NCBI GenBank assembly: GCA_029204225.1
Contig: CM055107.1
Span: 1,612,128-1,676,127 of the forward strand
Reading direction: 5' to 3'
From: Diphasiastrum complanatum
Taxonomy: Eukaryota; Streptophyta; Lycopodiopsida; Lycopodiales; Lycopodiaceae
Length of the DNA stretch: 64,000 nt
A program made the translations under genes and the position numbers. Positions 26,001-39,400 of this stretch are shown in pieces; the stretch's first letter is position 1, and each line of letters begins with the position of its first letter. Under the pieces are notes generated by a model that did not search any database, was not told where the DNA came from, and worked only from the letters and a program-made list of their open reading frames with translations.

Positions 26001-29000
26001 GAGCAAATAGCAATCTCCAATTAAGAATACTGAACGAAATTCAAATATAATCAATAATAAACTATCAGATGAATGTCTCTACATCCTATCCATAGTCGAC
26101 TGAAATCAGGGTTGTGCTGATTTGAAAATGAAGTGCAAAAGAAGGCCAGCGGTTCCCTCCATAAGGCCCCAAATAGCCTATTTAATTCACATTCATCCTA
26201 TGAATTAAATATAGGACATAGGTCCATAATGTCAAATAAGCCCTAGATGTGTTGTGAGTCCATAACTCTCCCCTACTAACAAAAATATTGCAATCAATGT
26301 AAATCCTTAAGAAGTATAAAAAGAAACTATTATATAATGGATGGCAGCTACAATGTATTCAAGCTGAATTCACTCGGTTTGGTGCCTTTCTTCCAAACCG
26401 ATGCCCAAGAGAGGGCCTCTTCTTTTTGCTTCTCAATCTTGTTTTCGAGTTCCCATATCATTGTACTAGTGGACTCTGAAACTGCAGCCTACTTGGTTCC
26501 AATTGATTGCTCGATTGACGAAAAATTAAGGTTTGAGTCACCTCAATAAGACGACAAAGTAGCAAGATTGTGCATGCCATTAACCATTCATTCTATCTAC
26601 CTAGGAGAAGGTGGATGGTGAGCACTTGTGCATAGCCAGGATGTGACCTAGCTAGGGGTAGGAGATGGCTGATGGCTCTAGCAGTGGTATGGGACGTTGT
26701 TAGGGTTGGAGGACTGCTTGTTACAGGTCACAGGCCAAGGCACGGAGGGTGGATCGTGTGACGTTCGGTTCCTAGTGGGTAACCAGCACCTGGTAGTTTG
26801 CAGTGAGGAAGAAGAGGAAGAGGAAGAAGAAGATGAGGAGGAGGAAAAAGAGGAAGAAGCATCGGAAGAAGAAGAGCAAGAGGCACCTGGCCCTGACTTG
26901 GAACGTCGGAGTAGGATTAGGAGGCAGCGATAGATTATAGAGATTAGATAGTAGATACTGTAGCTACTAACAACATCGAAGTTTGAGCTTTTGAAGTTGG
27001 AAGTTTACTCTTAATTTTCAAATGTTGGACTTTTTATGAGTCACTACATTTTTATGAATTATGTACATTTCAAATTTAAATCTAGATTGTTGAATGTTGA
27101 AATTTGAATGCTTGAGTTCATAGTACATACCTTTATAATTTCATCGGTATGTGTTTCATGATTCATCTATGATTTGGCATCGCTTTCAGGTTCACTATTT
27201 GAAAGTTCAAATCCTAAAAGTATACTTAATATAGGTCACAGGTGTCGGGTAAGGTTTAAAGTTTAAACGATTAATCGTTAAAATATGGAATTTGGAATCT
27301 TCAATGCTTATAAATTTTATAATTCAATCATGATATCTATAGACTATCATGATCAATGCATTACGCAACTATGGTTTTGGCTTTTCTAAAAATTTCAATT
27401 TTGGAACCCTAAAACCGATTCGAATATCTTAGGGTCGAATAGGCCGATTTGGCGGATTGCGATTTGACCGATTCCAAATAGGAAGGAAACTTCATAGCTC
27501 GCTAAGAAGCTATCCTATAGGATTGAACTAGAACTTGAAATAGCATAATTTGAATGAGAATTCTAAATTTCTATAAATTTATAATTTGAATAGGAAGTCA
27601 AGACAGGCATTTTGATGACTTATTCCATGAAAGTCTACTGCCAAGATCATATGTTTGTTATCAAATACAACATTTCCAAGAAACTCTTAACACATAATCA
27701 AGAAAAGCTTTATATGGATATGAGTTCACCTCAACAACTACATCTGGTAAATTTACCCATTGATACAATCTTTGATGATTGAAAAATGCTCCTACAAGTG
27801 CTTCAATCATAAACATGTCTAGCTTTTTAAAAAGAGCCGATTACCAAATGTAATAGCAGATATCGCCATATATGTGTCCAACAGCCTATTAAGAAACCTC
27901 ATTCATCTATTCAAGCTTTTATAGATGAGACAAAGCCACCTATGGCAAAGAAATGTGGTTTTTATTATAGATTGTTATTTGCAAAGGATAATGCTTTGCA
28001 CATTTCAAAGCTAGTTGAATATAAAGATGCTCAAAGTTTTTATGATCATCTCCAAACGGATTTTAATACACTAGAAGTGCAATTGGTATAGTAAATAGCA
28101 GTATCCTTCAAAAGGTAATGTGTCCTCTCATGGACACAAATATAAGGGTTGACCTCATGTCCTTTCCGTTTGGAACAAGATTGAATATTGAAAGGCACTT
28201 CTTAGTCATGCACACTTAAGGTTGCCAATCATCATATATTGTCTTAGGATTGAAGTAAGAGCTTGTTCTAAACAATCTCTGGAAAACATAAATCATGAAG
28301 TTTATCATATCAATGATTGCTACACACTCTTGCAAAAAGTTTGTTGCCATGATGCTTGCTTTCGTTTGGTATAAAATACCAATAGACTTCATATCTTTGC
28401 CAAAAAAATTTAACTTCCAAACACATTAAGCCAAATAATTGAAAAGTTAGAATAAAGTCCAATGTTATCCAACCTCTCAACTTGAAGTATGGTACATTCT
28501 ATTGTAAAGTTTTGTAATAAACAAAAATCAAATTCATGATTCGATACCTGCTTATTCAAAGCATCCAATGTCGCTTCATTGATATCGTTGCTTGCAGTTA
28601 TATTGAGCCTCCCAAAGTTAGAAACTCCAAATTCTTCTTCAATTGCACAAAAAAATTTACGAGCTTCAATCGAGAAGTAAGCTAGGTCACCGGAGTCCAG
28701 CCGAATACCCTTGGCTTTGTAGCTGAAGACAATATAACAAAGTTTAATGTAACTTCAAGTTGCTCCTTCATCTTAAGAAAGATACTGGTATTTGAATCAA
28801 TTAATTGCCTAGAAAATAAAAGATGTGCAAGGTCTTTCATGTAATAAATCCTACAAAGTAGCTTCATACTAAAAGGGAGGAAAGTCTCTAAAGCTTCATA
28901 CTAGAAAGCATTTCACCTCCCTTGCAATTGTAAGATTGTCCTAATCGTTCTTAAAAGTTTAATCAAACATGAGATGATGTTTTGATAGGATGGCAGCTTA

Positions 29001-32000
29001 GGTCTTTGTATCTTTGCTTATCCACATATACCACAAAGTTGATAACCGTTACATGCAATTTCATGAAAGACAATCAAAATTAAGTATCTCTTGCTCATTC
29101 TGAAAATTTTCCTTTCTTGTGTATGCTCTTCGCACGTAGTGACGTTTGTTAGGCTTTATGTTGATCACATAAAGAGTAGCACCATTCAAATCCAATGCAC
29201 TTTGAGACTAATTGATTTTCACACAAGCATGCAATAACAAGCCCTTGGCTCATTTCAACATGTAGCATAGTCTGCATGACACATGTTAAAATGCCTTCAT
29301 GAGACAGTCTTCTTAAAGGCCGTTCACAGAAGTCTAATGTTTAGTACTGACGTTTACATTGATGCAAGCTGATAAGCTAAAACTTCCAAGCTTTTGGGTT
29401 CTCATTTTTGAAGGGGAAAAACTTAATGATACCAGATAGATGCATCTGAGTTGTATGGAAGCCTACAGTTGCTTCGATTGCATCCTAAGAACGTGTGAAA
29501 CACGCATAATTCAACAAGATTAAGAGAACATACACTTAAATTATTATCTTTTACTTATATTATTTCTCAAAGCGGCTATATCAATATATGGATTACAGTT
29601 GCATCGGTGGATTGAACACAACAAAGTCCAAATGTATTATGAAGAGGAAACAAGATTCCCAAATCTCTTGCTCAATGTTTCTTTTAACCTCTTGCAACAA
29701 GCTATTTTGGCCCCCATCTTAGCAACTCTCCCTAGCAACATTGATAGAAATCCATGCAGCTCTAAGCTAACCAACCCACCCTATGTCTCTCCCTCCACCA
29801 CCAGCTTCCCTTCTTATTTTAATTGCTCCTATGGCATAGCAAACTGTTAGAGATCTAGACACCATAGTAGTATATGGAGTAAGCCCCTCCTAGCCCAGTG
29901 TGAGGACTGGTAGCATGCGTACTGCCAAGTGTCGGCCACGTCAGTGCCACGTGGCCGACTACACGTCGGCACCCAACGTGGGGCCCTATCCTGCTGACAG
30001 GGTCCCTAGGCTGTGTTAGGCCCGCCATGGCTATGGTCCGTGCCGTCCTCTAAGACAAAGTTTGGAAATAACTTGTGAAGAACACTGCCCTTTTCCCAAG
30101 TGGCATTCTCAACAGGCTGATCCATCCACTTGATTAGATATTCTTGGTATAGAGTACAACGGGTCTGCGTCTCTCTACTACTAAGGATCTCCTATGTTTC
30201 ATGTGGAAGTTGCTGAGAAGAGAACTAGAACATTGTCCCCTACCAGATTTTTAGATCTGGTTAAGGCACTTACATGAAAAATTGGAAAAACCTTACTGTT
30301 GCGTGGGAGTTCTAGTTCATAGGTGACCTACCTCCTACTAATGGTAAAAGGACCACAATACCTAGGAAACAATTTAGCACACACACCCGATTTGAGGGTT
30401 TGAGAGTCAACTAGCACTCGTAAGTAGACTTTCTCACCAGCAGAGAACTACACATCCCGTCTGTGTGGATCTGCACAAATTATAATGCTTGGCCCGATCC
30501 TAGGATTGCCTGATGCTACACTTAGCATGCTCTATCATCTGGTTTAGGTCTTCTAAAAAGTTTCTAGCTGCTTCAACTTTTTCATGCTTAAACCCTATAG
30601 CTATGGGTGAGCGTGGCTGAAAACCATGCATCAACATGAATGGGTTGTATCCCGTAGCTGAATGTTTGGTACTGTTATAGGCAAACTCTAATATCGAGAG
30701 ATATTCCTCCCAATTAGTTTGCTTTTTGTTGACGTATGCACGAAGCATATCCTCCAGCACCTTATTTACTCTTTCTGTTTGACCGTTAGTATGGAGATGA
30801 TGGAATACTGCCCTCCAAAAATTTCTATTAAACTTATTGTCCCAGTCGCTGACTATGCCGGAAGGGAGACCATTTAATTTAAATAGCCCATCTATAAACA
30901 ACCTTGCTAATTCTGGAGCTCTAACAATTGTTTTAGTCGGAATAAAGTGAGCCATTTTGGTCAAACAGTCAACTGTGACGCATATAGCATCATTACCTGT
31001 TTGGGTCTTAGGCAGGTTTACTATGAAATCCATGGAGATACTTTCTCACTTACCAGCTGGTATATCTAAGGGCTGCAACAACCCTCCTGCCTTCAAGCGC
31101 TCTGCTTTATTAACCTGACACTTCTGGCAATTAAGTACATATTGCTGGATGTCTTTTTTCATACTACCAGAAGAATTGCCTCAGAAGAAGCTCATAAGTC
31201 TTTTGAATGCCTGGGTGCCCCCCACTAGGACTGTCATGACACTCATATAGGACCTGCTGCCTATAATCCTCTGAACTGGGGACACATACTCTATCTCTAT
31301 AGAGCAAGTACTCATCCTGACATGGAATACTATTTCCATTTGAATCCTTGAGACAGCTGACCCTCAACCATTGCAGTTTGATTGGGTAAAACAGGCTCTA
31401 AGTCTTCAACATCATCTGACGTATACTCGGACTCATCATCCTCAACGGAAGCTGTTGTATACTTGGATGAACTGGCACCAGCCCCGAGAACTGGTTTTGA
31501 AGTCTGTTACTGTCTGCTCTGGACTGACCTCCAGATAGTAGAGAAGTAAGCATCATGCTAGCACTTCCCTCTCAAGGACTCAAGTAACTCACTACGAATT
31601 TGAGTAAAACTCAGCTTGTTTATCATAGGCATTCTACTAAGGGCATCTACTATTGTGTTGAACTTCCCTCGTCTATATCTGATAGACATATCAAACTCTT
31701 GCATTAACTCAGCCCAACGAGCTTTCCGACCTCTGAGCTCAGGCTGATTGCAAAGGTATCTAAGGCTTTCATGGTCTGTCAGGACCTCAAAGTTGGCACC
31801 ATACAAATAATGCCTCCAAGTCTTCAGGGCATGTAATATCAAGAAGAGTTCCTTTTCATAGGCACTATACCTAGTCTATGTTGGTTCGAGTTTCTTACTC
31901 TCGAATGCAGCTTCCATTCTGAGTTAGTACAGCACCAACCACAAAGTCGCTGGCATCTGTTTCGACCACAAATGGCTGATTGGGGTCGACGACTTTTAAA

Positions 32001-33390
32001 ACCGGTACAGTAGCTAAGGCTATTTTGAGAGCATCAAAGTTCTCCTGCTGTGCGGACTCCCATTTGAACTCCTTTCCCTTCTCCTTAAGAAGATTTGTCA
32101 TAGGGACTACTATCTGAGCATATTCCTTGACAAATCGTCTGTGGTATCCCGCCAAACCAACGTCTCGTTCCTCTCATAGAACCACTCCTTACCAAGTATT
32201 ACATCTACCTTATCTAGATTCATAATATGAAAGTCTAAATTATCATTAAAGGCTTGTATTTGAATCGGCAGATGTGGGACTATCCGGTCCCAAACTTGGC
32301 TTTTCGCTCCTGTTGCCAGCTTCATTGTATAACGATGGTCACTTTGCTTTGTTTCCACCTTTAGCCTCTGCCACAAATTACAGTTAATAATATTATGTGT
32401 GGAACCATCATCAAATAAAATTGTTACAACTTGGCCACCCACAACCCCCTTTATCCGAATGAGGTCGTGAGGACCAAAAACAGCCGTATTGAAACAACAA
32501 TGCTCACACACAGAATTACCAGCAAAGGAAAGATCAACACAAGATATGCTAGAGTTAACTGGCGTCTTAAAAGATGCCCCTTTAGCGTTCCTTTTTTTCT
32601 TTGGACATTTCTTCGCGACATGACCAGATTCCATGCAATTGAAGCATAGATTGTCGCCTTTGGCTTTGATAAAGGTATCCTGATCCATAGCAGATCTTTT
32701 CTTTGATTTACCAAAACCAGATGACCCTTCCTTTACCTTATCCTTCCCTTTCCTTGGAAAGAAAGGCTTCTTACCCTTTACATTGGGTAAGACACCCAGG
32801 CTTGGCCATTATACGAGTATCATCGTAAATCCTGGCAAAGCGAACCGCATCCTCGAGGGTAAGAGGCTGGTTCCTCCTAACCTCTAGTCGGTAGTCTCTT
32901 GGAAACCCAAGAATAAAAAGCAACTTTACCGAAAGAGGGTCCATTCTAGTTGCAAAACGAGAATAAACCTCTTGAAACCTTATAAATATTGATCTACATA
33001 CCACCTCACCGATGTCAGAGACAGTGTATCACTCATAGTCATGCAGCAGTTCACACTTCTCGTGTTGTTACGAGAGTGCACAATTTTCACCCTCCTGGAC
33101 GACGTCAGCAACGGCCCATACCTCCCGATACTGCTCGTATTACGTCTTTTTCCAGCAGCAGCAGTATCTGACACTATCTGATACTACTCTACTCTACTCT
33201 ACTCATGGCAGCTACTCTTGCTCCCACTTATGGACAGTTGGCAGTTTGTAGTTCACAGCTATATTACTCAGTTTTCTTTTATGCATAGTTTTTTCTTGGA
33301 TACGTTTATATACGCTCCCATGGTTTTCACATACTTGACATGTACTCCTTTTGGTCTTATATGCCTTTTGGCATGGAAAAGACATTAATA

Positions 33391-33442
<52 letters not shown>

Positions 33443-36400
33443 GTCCACACAATTGCCTTAAGATTGGCATGCCTTCCACTAAAAAACTATAGAATCTATC
33501 TTATGTGCACCTATATACCTTGCGCCTCTTAGGATCAATTGTACCTAATGGTTAGAAGGCATACCCAACTTCATGTAGAGCTAGAGCCACAGCGCAAAAA
33601 TTAGGAATTCCACTTCTCATGACCTAGAAAGCATAAATAGGCCCAAAAAAAAACTACTTAGGAAAAAGGATATACTTGTCCTTGTATCACAATTATTGAA
33701 GATAACGTTTTTTATGACTTTAAAAATAGTAAACAAATAAAGGAACAAAACAACTAATAGAAGGGAATACATCCATCTTCTTATGGTCATTTGTATTATT
33801 AGGTTTTTTGGTAACAAAATGTAAGTCAAGGTAAAATCTTATAAATACTCTTGGAAAGTATTCCTTAATTGTAAACAAAAAAATCGTCTCATTTCTATGC
33901 AATTTGTATTGGATTAGACCTTGGAAAGTTTGCAAAGCTATACATAAGTGGAAAACAATAGCAATATATAGCACACACTTGAGACAAGAATACATAGAAG
34001 ATCAATTGTCTCCATTCTCAAAATATTCATCTTAAAACATCAACCCTTGATAAGGAGCTCCACTTAGAAGCCTCAAACTAAAAAAACACTATGAAAAGAT
34101 TCTCTTCCTTTAAGCCATCCAAAGTTCCACAAATATAGCATGTTGTTCCTATTTGAGGACATGAAGTCACACCTAATCATTCATCAAAAACCATGAAAGA
34201 AAAAGGTCAAATTAATCAAAATTTAAAGAGCAACTTTTTGCATTTGGTTTTATGTGAACAACACTCTTTGTCAAAAACCAAGGAAGCACACAAGTTTCCA
34301 CGAAAACAACAAAGAAAGTGATCTTTGGATGCCATATTGAATCTCCAAAAATTTAGAGTACTATAAGAATGTAGATCCGTCCTGCTTCTGAAAGAACCCT
34401 CAACAAACTATTCCTCGTCTTTCGCTTTCCAAAATTAAGAATAGATGGGCCAACTATCTAAAAGAGGAAAAAGATTCCCTTTCATAGCTTGTTAGTGCTT
34501 CCCCACATCCCCATGACTCTTCAACCAAAATCTTAAACCTTCCAGAACTGCAAACTAATGACCTTATGGAATATCAAGGTCCAAGTTAATTTAACAAAGC
34601 CAATTGATGGAGTGCTCAAGATATAAATGATAAGAGTTCCAATGGAACATCACTTTGTAGCGCATAAGTATCCAAATAACATAACCATAACTCTCTTGGG
34701 GTCAAAAAAAGACTGTCTCTATTGTTCTCAAAGAGAAACAAGTGTGACAAGAACTCAAGGATGTAATGACTTTAGATGATGTTGCATCTAGTAAGATATT
34801 CCCGAGAGTTTGCTTAAATTTTAACATGATCATGTTCACACCAAAGTTATTCTGATATTTCTAAGTTATCAAGTAGAAATAAATTGTGACTTTTGTAGAC
34901 TAATCTATTTCTATCATCTTATGTATGTACTTCAAAATTGAAGAGGCTCGAATGATTCATTTAATCTAGAATGCTTCAATCAACTCATTTTCAAGGACAT
35001 AGATGATATAAACGAATCTCTCTCTAGCTCTTGCATACTGCACTCTCAATGTAGCCATCATGGAGAGCAATTCAAGCACATAGCTTTGTGAAGATTAGGG
35101 ACTTGTGCAAAAACTAAAACTCATGCACTAAAAAGGAATCAACGAGCAAGCTATTATGCCAACAAGCCGAGAGTACAACTTAGAATGAAGATGTTTTTTG
35201 AATGATCAAACTAGAGCTACAAAAAATTATTGTTTCACAGCCAAGTGAAAATAAATCATCATGACAAAGTGTTGTGGCATGAAACTTAAATGAGAAAATT
35301 GTTGGAAACAAAGTGTGTCCAAACTATAGGCCTCATACCTCCCAATTGAAGTATACACTAAAGTACCATAATGAACTTGCAAAGACTTCAAGTCACTCAT
35401 TACTACACTTTGTCGTGAAAAGAAATCTCTTCATGCAACTTCCCCACTCATGTATGTAGATAAACTCTCTAGACTAGCTCAAACTAGCTCAAACCTAACC
35501 CCACCCGGTTTGTATGTAGTTGCACCAGATATTCTCCTTGCATAATTAAATTACTTCAAGCACCACTATTACTAATGATAGCCAACTACCAACACACAAT
35601 TAATTACCCATGTATTGTCAGTTGTTTTCATGTGTGACTAGATCCCAAATAATCTATGCATACCAACAATCTAAACACTCGTCTACGACAAAAAGAAAAA
35701 CTAGAGGTCTTGCGCATTTAGTGGGTAGACCACCATTCACTCACCATTAGTTGGCATTTCTTGTGCATGATTTACTGAAGTTTTTGTGCAGCTGGTGCAT
35801 GGGATATTTGGAACCCACAAGTCGTAATTTCCATCTTACTAGATATTGTACTTGTGACTTTTCCACAATTACATTTCACAAAAAGGTCTACAATTCTCAA
35901 AAGTTCACCCACTCTTTATGTTGCTCATTATCGATTTCTATCTAATTATCAAATCATGCTACACATTCAACCTTCATCAAAACTTTGCAATTCACCAACC
36001 AAAATCCAAGTTATTTCTCCCTCACAAACATGATTCAATTTCTGGAAACAACATAGATCTTAATTTGGTTGCCGAATTCAAATCTAGATCAGATGATAAG
36101 CCATTAAACGACTAGACTTTGCTATATTGGTGCACACATTCTTTGTTTACTTCCATACATCGGTTCTATAGTTGAGTATTGTTACAATCAATTCTACATA
36201 GCTTACTTATCAAGACCAGAGTTTCTCTTGCGAAAACCCCACTACACAAGCCCACTCCACTCCACTAACAGCGAATCATGCAAAAAAAAACTTTAAAAAA
36301 ATAAAAATAAACAAATAAATTTGAAAAAATAGCTTATGACTGAAATCTTTTTAGGGGAGCAATGGTCAAACCAGCATTTTGCCTCCCAGAAGTGCAATAG

Positions 36401-39400
36401 ATAGGGCACAAACAGATAAAAGTCAGTAGCTACTTGGTTGTTATTTGCTCTGGTTCTTAGTAATTGTTAATGCTATAGCCCAAACTATCAAGTCTGTGGA
36501 TGATGATCACTTTTGCGATCATTTCAATAGAGATGTGAGTGCAATGTGCATACAGTTGGGGGCATAAATATTGGGCCCTTCTCGGCACGCGTTTGGACCC
36601 CATTTTTATCTATGGGGGAGTGCGGGGGGGGCAGCACGCCCCTCCCCCCCCCGAAGCAAAAAGTGAGGTACCATTGCTCTACAGTTCTTTGTCTCTGTCC
36701 CACTGGGACCATCTGTGATCGTAACGAACAAGCTAGAGGTTAGTTTTGAATTTTTATCCTTCACAGAACCCAACATGGATTAATGCACCTGAACTGGACC
36801 ATCCTGTACCCGAAACATTCGGCAAACTACACAGTAATAATGCTCTTCATTAGAGCTTTCATCTGATAGCCATATTGCCCAAAAAAAACACGATTCTAAA
36901 CAATTCTAGGAAAATTTCGAATCGCGATTCTAAACCGCAATTCCGAATCGCAATGCAACTATGATAAATAACCACTAAGGCTCCTCATTTGGTAGCTTAT
37001 TATTCTAGAGACCTCTTGTGCTATTGCCTAGGTAGAGCTTTAGCCTCAGGTATGATGGTATCTATGATATTCAGGTTATGTTCTCAGGTAGGTTGTTGTC
37101 ACTTCCGTCTATTGTTCATGATGTGATGCCATATCTATCACATGTGTTCATAATTTGGCATTAGAGCATTTCCTAAGCAATTGCAAAGGTGTTAGTTTCT
37201 TCCAATCTTTTTTCTCTCTATATGCTCTCTGGCCATTTTTCTCTCTCTAGACCTAAACCATAACTTTAATGTTTTTGTTCAAAATCGTAATCTGTCCACT
37301 TCATTGGCTTCCGAGCATAAGCACCCTTGTACTAGTATTTTTTTAATGTTGGCTGTTCGTTGGAAACCCAAAACATCTTTCGACAAAATTCGTTTTTTGT
37401 TACAAAAGATGAAGATAATCTTAACGTTGACCAATCAGATATCTCTTTTTCAAAATAATACACTTCAAAGGGCACCCTACTTCACTCAGCCTGTTCACCG
37501 CCTATTGTTTGTTGGCGTTTCTACTACCATTGGGTAGTATATCTTCCTACTTGGTGCACTATTTGGTGGACATTTTCACCACCTATCGCTTGTTGGATTT
37601 TCTGTCACACTTGGAGCTTCTTTACTTGGGCCTCTTCCTTAGTGCTCTATTCGGTGGACATTTTCGCAATTTCTTCACCATGTGTCGCTTGCTAGATTTC
37701 CTATCACATTTGAATAACCTATCATGACCTTTTCTGACTAGTGTTTGCATAGAGCCTACATTGAGGTGCCGACTAATGTCCCCTCCCTCAAGGTTTGTGC
37801 TTCTTTCGCATTCTTCCTATCATCGCCCATGACTCTACATCTGCCTCTCACTCTAATGAGACTCCTCGGCCTTCTACTATGGATACCATTCTTCTACAGT
37901 TTCAGCTCATGTGACACGAGTTTGGGGATCACTTTGATTACTTTGGATCAATGTTTCATGGGTCCGTTTCGTACGTCGTTTCAAAACGGGTTTGAAATGC
38001 ATTTGAAACGGGAGGTTTAGGTTTGAAACGGGAATTTTTTTTAGGGTTTTTTTTTAAGAGTTTTAATGGGTTCTTTGGGGTTTAGACATGTCATAGAAAG
38101 ACTAGTACCAATTAGATACATCCAATTTCATGAGAATGCTCTAGAGAATGCAATTTCAAGAAGAGAAAAGGTGTACGGTGGCTTTCCTCAGTCAAAAAAA
38201 TTTGTACTATTATAGCAATCGTTTCAAACATAAGAAACGCGTTTCAAAACGGGCCCATTTCGAACGGGGCATTTCAAACGCATTTCTTTGTTCGAAACAC
38301 GTTTCGATGAAACATTGGTTTGGATCTTGACTTGATCAACTAAAGGCATGAATTGTCACTCCTTCAATGTCCACCTCTACTACCATTGATCCACCTCTTT
38401 CTGAGGCTTTTCTCGCTCCATTTTCATGTGAATATCATGACAAAGTCCAACTTTTTGTTTATTTTGGCTTTTCCGATGGAAATGAGTTAGAGAATTGGGT
38501 CACTAAGTTTGAGACCTAGTTCTCTGTAGCGCAGGCATCTTAAAGGGAACCAAGAACCACGACTTAGCTTCCCGGCTTTCAACTCTTGCCGTTCGAACCC
38601 ACTTGACATACAAGCAGCCAACTCGCCAACAACGATCAGACTTAACCAACTTGAAGTTCGGAAACCAACATTGAGATCCAACCTGGCGCTATGCCAGACC
38701 GGGGGTCCCGATGTGGATGACTTCCCTTCAAGCATGCCGCCCGACATACATCAAACTAACTCGAAGTTTCTTTACAAACGAGTAACATCCATTCCAAGCA
38801 AGTCATCTAACTTACATCAGACTTAACCAGCTCAAAGCTTCATCACGAGCACTGAAAGCCAACCTGGCGCCACGCCAAACTGGACAGCCATAAACAGGTA
38901 ACTTCCACCCAAGCAAGCCATCCAACTCAGCCGACAGGTTAGAGCCCATTCCCCAAGAGCTTAACCCATTCACGTTCATGCAAGGAACACTCATAACCAC
39001 AAGTCGCGATAGATATGAAGACAACCAGTTCCTGGACCGAATGGTCCCGACAGCATATCGCTGGCGACCCAGACCGAATGGTCTCGACGGCATACCGTTG
39101 GCATCCCGGGATACGACCCTCAGCTATGTGCCAGATCAAAAAGTTTGAAGCGGTCTTACAACTGGCGCTTTTACCGAACACTGAAACCCAGAAGGTAATC
39201 AGAGTCAGTTTGAGGAAAATCCCACTTTATTGATTAATCTGAGAAGGTTACATTTCAAGTGTGTGAAGTCTCCGGGGCGCTGGCATGCCAAGGCGGGCGC
39301 CAGGACAACATTCCAGCAAGGGAAGCTGAGACTTGGTTGGAGCTCCCCTGAGTCGCAACCCGCATTCCCCTATAGTTTTGGTGGGATTCGCCACCTCCCC

